Assembly: GCF_001718315.1 (NCBI RefSeq) | Contig: NZ_CP013363.1 | Span: 2,046,001-2,110,000, forward strand | Direction of reading: 5' to 3' | Source: Burkholderia diffusa | Lineage (GTDB): Bacteria > Pseudomonadota > Gammaproteobacteria > Burkholderiales > Burkholderiaceae | DNA: 64,000 bases | Part shown: positions 61,625-64,000 of the stretch, piece by piece | How positions within the stretch are numbered: position 1 is the stretch's first letter | Layout: each line of letters starts with the position of its first letter | Translations under genes and position numbers: made by a program | Notes under the pieces: model-generated | What the model saw: the letters and a program-made list of their open reading frames with translations, nothing else | Told to the model about the DNA's origin: nothing | Database searches by the model: none

Positions 61625-62887
61625 TCACCCTGCCGCGAGACGCCTGAGCACGACGTCCAGCAACACGTTCGCGCCGTCGACGAGCTGATCGTCGTCGGTA
61701 TGCTCGCGCGGGTTGTGGCTGATCCCGCCACGGCTCGGCACGAAGATCATCGCGGCCGGCGCGATGCGCGCGATCATCTGTGCGTCGTGGCCGGCGCCCG
61801 ACGTCATCCGGCGATGCGAGAATCCCATCCGCTGCGCCGACGCCTCGATTTCGTCGACGAGGCCGGCATCGAACACGACCGGCTCGAAACGCACGAGTCG
61901 TTCCGTCGCGATCCGGACACCCTCTTGCGCCGCCACCTTGTCGAGGAACCCGGCAAGGCGCTTCTCCGCGTCCTGCAGGCGCCGTTCGTCGGGATCGCGG
62001 AGGTCCACCGTGAATACGGCCTTGCGCGGAATCACGTTGATCACGTTCGGTTCGATGCGCAGCATGCCGATCGTCGCGAGGGTCGTGCCGCTCGCCACTG
62101 CCAGCTCGCGCAGGAAAGTCGCGACGGCCGCCGCCACCCAGCCCGCGTCGTGCCGCAGATGCGTTGGCGTCGTGCCGGCATGATTCGCGTTCCCCAGCAC
62201 GGTGATCTGCTGCCATGAAATGCCCTGCAGGTTCTCGACCGCTCCGATGCGGTTCTGCTCGGCCTCGAGAATCGGCCCCTGCTCGATGTGCAGTTCAAGA
62301 TACTCGTGCGGCACGATCGCGCCGGGCTCGAGCTCGCCGGCATACCCAATGCGCGCGAGTTCGTCGCCCAGGCGCGTGCCGTCGACGCCGACGGTATCCA
62401 GCGCCGCATCGACCGACAGGCCGCCAGCATGGACGAGCGACCCCATCATGTCCGGCTGATAGCGGATGCCCTCTTCGTTCGTGAACGCGCCGATCGTGAT
62501 CGAGCGCCGCGGCTTGAGCCCTGCGCGACGAAACGCGCGTGCGACGGCGAGGCCGGCGAGCACGCCGTAGCAGCCGTCGAGTGCGCCGGCGTTCGTCACG
62601 GTGTCGATGTGCGAGCCGATCATCAGCGGCCGCTCGGCGCCGTCGTCGGAGGCGGAACGCAACGTGCCGAAAATGTTGCCGATCCGGTCGACCTGAACGT
62701 CGAGGTCGAGCTCGTGCATCCACTCCACGACGAGATCGCGCCCTGCACGCTCGTCGTCCGTCAGCGCGATGCGGGTCCGGCCGCCGGCGTCGGGATCGGC
62801 ACCGATGTCGCCGAGTTGTCGCAATTGGTCGAGAAGAAGCGCTCCATCCAGTTCGAGCGCCGGCAGCGGTACGGCGAGGGTATTCAT
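61625..62887 (-). CDS. M20-family amidohydrolase (N-carbamoyl-amino acid hydrolase/allantoate amidohydrolase type)
   Basis: A 420-residue dinuclear-zinc hydrolase. Ligand motifs are GSHIDTVTNAGALDGCYGVLAGL (His, Asp), NEEGIRYQPDM (Glu) and LHIEQGPILE (His); a C-terminal SGAGHDAQMIARIAPAAMIFVPS (in part) gives the last His. This pattern is that of hydantoinase/carbamoylase M20 enzymes, with cleavage of N-carbamoyl or ureido compounds. Start at 62887 follows GGAGA; the longer frame to 63031 is not needed. No hydantoinase gene is seen nearby. Confidence 0.9.
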   Translation of the reverse strand: MNTLAVPLPALELDGALLLDQLRQLGDIGADPDAGGRTRIALTDDERAGRDLVVEWMHELDLDVQVDRIGNIFGTLRSASDDGAERPLMIGSHIDTVTNAGALDGCYGVLAGLAVARAFRRAGLKPRRSITIGAFTNEEGIRYQPDMMGSLVHAGGLSVDAALDTVGVDGTRLGDELARIGYAGELEPGAIVPHEYLELHIEQGPILEAEQNRIGAVENLQGISWQQITVLGNANHAGTTPTHLRHDAGWVAAAVATFLRELAVASGTTLATIGMLRIEPNVINVIPRKAVFTVDLRDPDERRLQDAEKRLAGFLDKVAAQEGVRIATERLVRFEPVVFDAGLVDEIEASAQRMGFSHRRMTSGAGHDAQMIARIAPAAMIFVPSRGGISHNPREHTDDDQLVDGANVLLDVVLRRLAAG

Positions 62888-63095
62888 CGATCGTCTCCAT
62901 GAGCGGCACGCGTCCGGCCGATAGCCGGGCTTGACGGAGTGAAATGCTATTTCATCGCGATCGATATTTCGGCTCTGAATTCGCGGCCCGGACGCAATTT
63001 TTTCTCGTCCTGGCAGACCGGTCCGGATCAATGCGCGCCGGTTCGTCTTCGTGCCGGCGTGCCTTTCATCTCTTTCGCATGCTCCGCCGTGCCGC

Positions 63096-64000
63096 TCACA
63101 CCGGCGTCAGCACCGGCTCCCCCGCGAAATGCCGTGCGGCGTTGTCGAGAAACTGCTGGACCGAACGATCGAGCGCCTCCGGCGACCAGCCGCCCATGTG
63201 CGGCGTCAGCACGATATTGTCGAGCACCGTGAGCGCGCGCGGCGGATCCGGCTCGCCTTCGTATACGTCGAGCCCGGCGCCCGCGATGCGCCGTTCGCAC
63301 AGCGCGTCCGCCAAAGCAGCGGTATCGACAACGCTGCCGCGCGACACGTTGACGAGAAACCCGCCCGGGCCGAGCGCGTCGAGCACCGTGCGATCGATCA
63401 GATGACGGGTGCCCGCACCGCCCGGCGTCGCGACGATCAGGAAATCGGCCCATTGCGCGAGCGAATCGACGCGATCGAAATAGCGATACGGAACATCCTT
63501 CGCGGAACGGTTGTGATAACCGATCTCGATGTCGAAGCCGGCCGCGCGCCGTGCGCATTTCTCGCCGATCTTGCCGAGCCCGACGATGCCGAGCTTCTTG
63601 CCCGACACATTCGGCGGCATCTGCAGCGCGTCGCGCCATACGCCGGCGCGGGTGTTCGCATCGAGCTGCACGACGTTGCGCACCGCCGCCAGCAGCAGCG
63701 CGAATGCATGATCGGCGACGCAATCGTCGTTGGTGCCCGCGCCCGTCACCACGGTAATGCCGCGCGCCTTCGCATGCGCGACGTCGATGTGCTCGTAGCC
63801 GGCGCCGAGCGCGCTGACGAACGTGAGCTGCGGCAGACGATCGATTTCGGCGGCAGTGAGGCCCGTGCTGCCGTTGGTCAATACCGCGCGGATCGTGCCG
63901 CCATGTTCGGCGATCGCACGCGCGCGCTCGTCGGTGGTCGGTGCATGGTGGACGTCGTATGACGCGGCGATCTGGCGGTGCGCGTCGTCGCGCAGCGCGA
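63096..64000 (-). CDS. D-2-hydroxyacid dehydrogenase, N-terminus cut off by window edge
   Basis: Reduces 2-oxo acids such as glyoxylate or hydroxypyruvate, or acts in reverse. The frame stays open to the right edge (about 300 residues visible, beginning before the GTIRAVLTNGSTGL segment). Signature motifs: NAD fold KLGIVGLGKIGEKCA, Arg in VNVSRGSVVD, Glu in YEGEPDPP and the catalytic His in TPHMGGWSPEA. Ends 208 nt before the M20 gene on the same strand, with no sign of coupling. Confidence 0.92.
   Translation of the reverse strand, partial: ALRDDAHRQIAASYDVHHAPTTDERARAIAEHGGTIRAVLTNGSTGLTAAEIDRLPQLTFVSALGAGYEHIDVAHAKARGITVVTGAGTNDDCVADHAFALLLAAVRNVVQLDANTRAGVWRDALQMPPNVSGKKLGIVGLGKIGEKCARRAAGFDIEIGYHNRSAKDVPYRYFDRVDSLAQWADFLIVATPGGAGTRHLIDRTVLDALGPGGFLVNVSRGSVVDTAALADALCERRIAGAGLDVYEGEPDPPRALTVLDNIVLTPHMGGWSPEALDRSVQQFLDNAARHFAGEPVLTPV

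Noticed and set aside
63096-63881. Internal start (MTNGSTG...) of the 2-hydroxyacid dehydrogenase
   Set aside because: The codon is TTG within a frame that stays open with family-like sequence to the window edge, so the gene extends beyond 64000.
1-64000. CRISPR arrays, tRNA genes, rRNA and transposases
   Set aside because: Looked for regular repeat-spacer patterns, tRNA-like hairpins and transposase motifs; none were seen.

Overview
The window is high-GC proteobacterial DNA that reads as Burkholderia sensu stricto, most likely the Burkholderia cepacia complex. The supporting features are the strong third-position GC bias (long antisense open frames on nearly every gene), a glycine-betaine catabolic cluster with GbdR, a Burkholderia-type rhamnolipid operon, DUF2957 lipoproteins and a PAAR-type secretion module. 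The replicon cannot be read directly; a secondary chromosome is likely from the accessory metabolic content. No rRNA, tRNA, CRISPR array, insertion sequence or prophage was recognised.

Region 1 (1-19.1 kb) is a near-complete route from choline-O-sulfate towards serine. It holds choline sulfatase (betC, cut by the left edge) with a LysR regulator, purU, an APC permease, an orphan betaine-type binding protein, the glycine betaine monooxygenase pair gbcB/gbcA, a dedicated ETF pair, dimethylglycine demethylase dgcB/dgcA, a DUF5943-like protein, an M19 dipeptidase, and glyA. From the permease to glyA all genes lie on the minus strand; gbdR diverges from glyA. purU and a glutathione-independent formaldehyde dehydrogenase (26.4 kb) fit disposal of the one-carbon units released by demethylation.

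Region 2 (19.1-22.2 kb) is compositionally different (visibly AT-richer). It is a compact + strand module: unknown protein, PAAR-tip protein, M35-like zinc metallopeptidase, secreted OmpA-like protein. Overlapping starts and stops make it a strong candidate type VI secretion effector-immunity unit.

Region 3 (22.3-27.6 kb) has a discoidin-domain secreted protein, a MocR-type PLP regulator, a zinc-ribbon membrane protein and fdhA. Region 4 (27.9-36.3 kb) is a tightly overlapping minus-strand rhamnolipid operon: rhlA, an isoprenylcysteine-methyltransferase-like gene, rhlB, DHA2 exporter, rhlC, NodT-type outer membrane factor, EmrA-type adaptor. Region 5 (36.3-40.9 kb) is an AT-rich intergenic stretch followed by betIBA with a visible BetI operator; it feeds betaine to region 1.

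Region 6 (40.9-47.6 kb) holds an unknown protein behind a 13-C tract, a PraB-like secreted protein, an OmpW porin, two paralogous DUF2957 lipoproteins and a cupin. Region 7 (48-57 kb) holds an ABC-2 exporter pair, a diiron-type metallo-beta-lactamase-fold protein, small proteins, a DinB-like/hydrolase pair behind a perfect 20-bp inverted repeat, an esterase, a LysR regulator, a CMD-family protein and an aldo/keto reductase. Region 8 (57-64 kb) has a divergent pair (unknown 301-aa protein and a probably leaderless HTH regulator), a CocE-type lipoprotein hydrolase, an M20 amidohydrolase and a 2-hydroxyacid dehydrogenase cut by the right edge.
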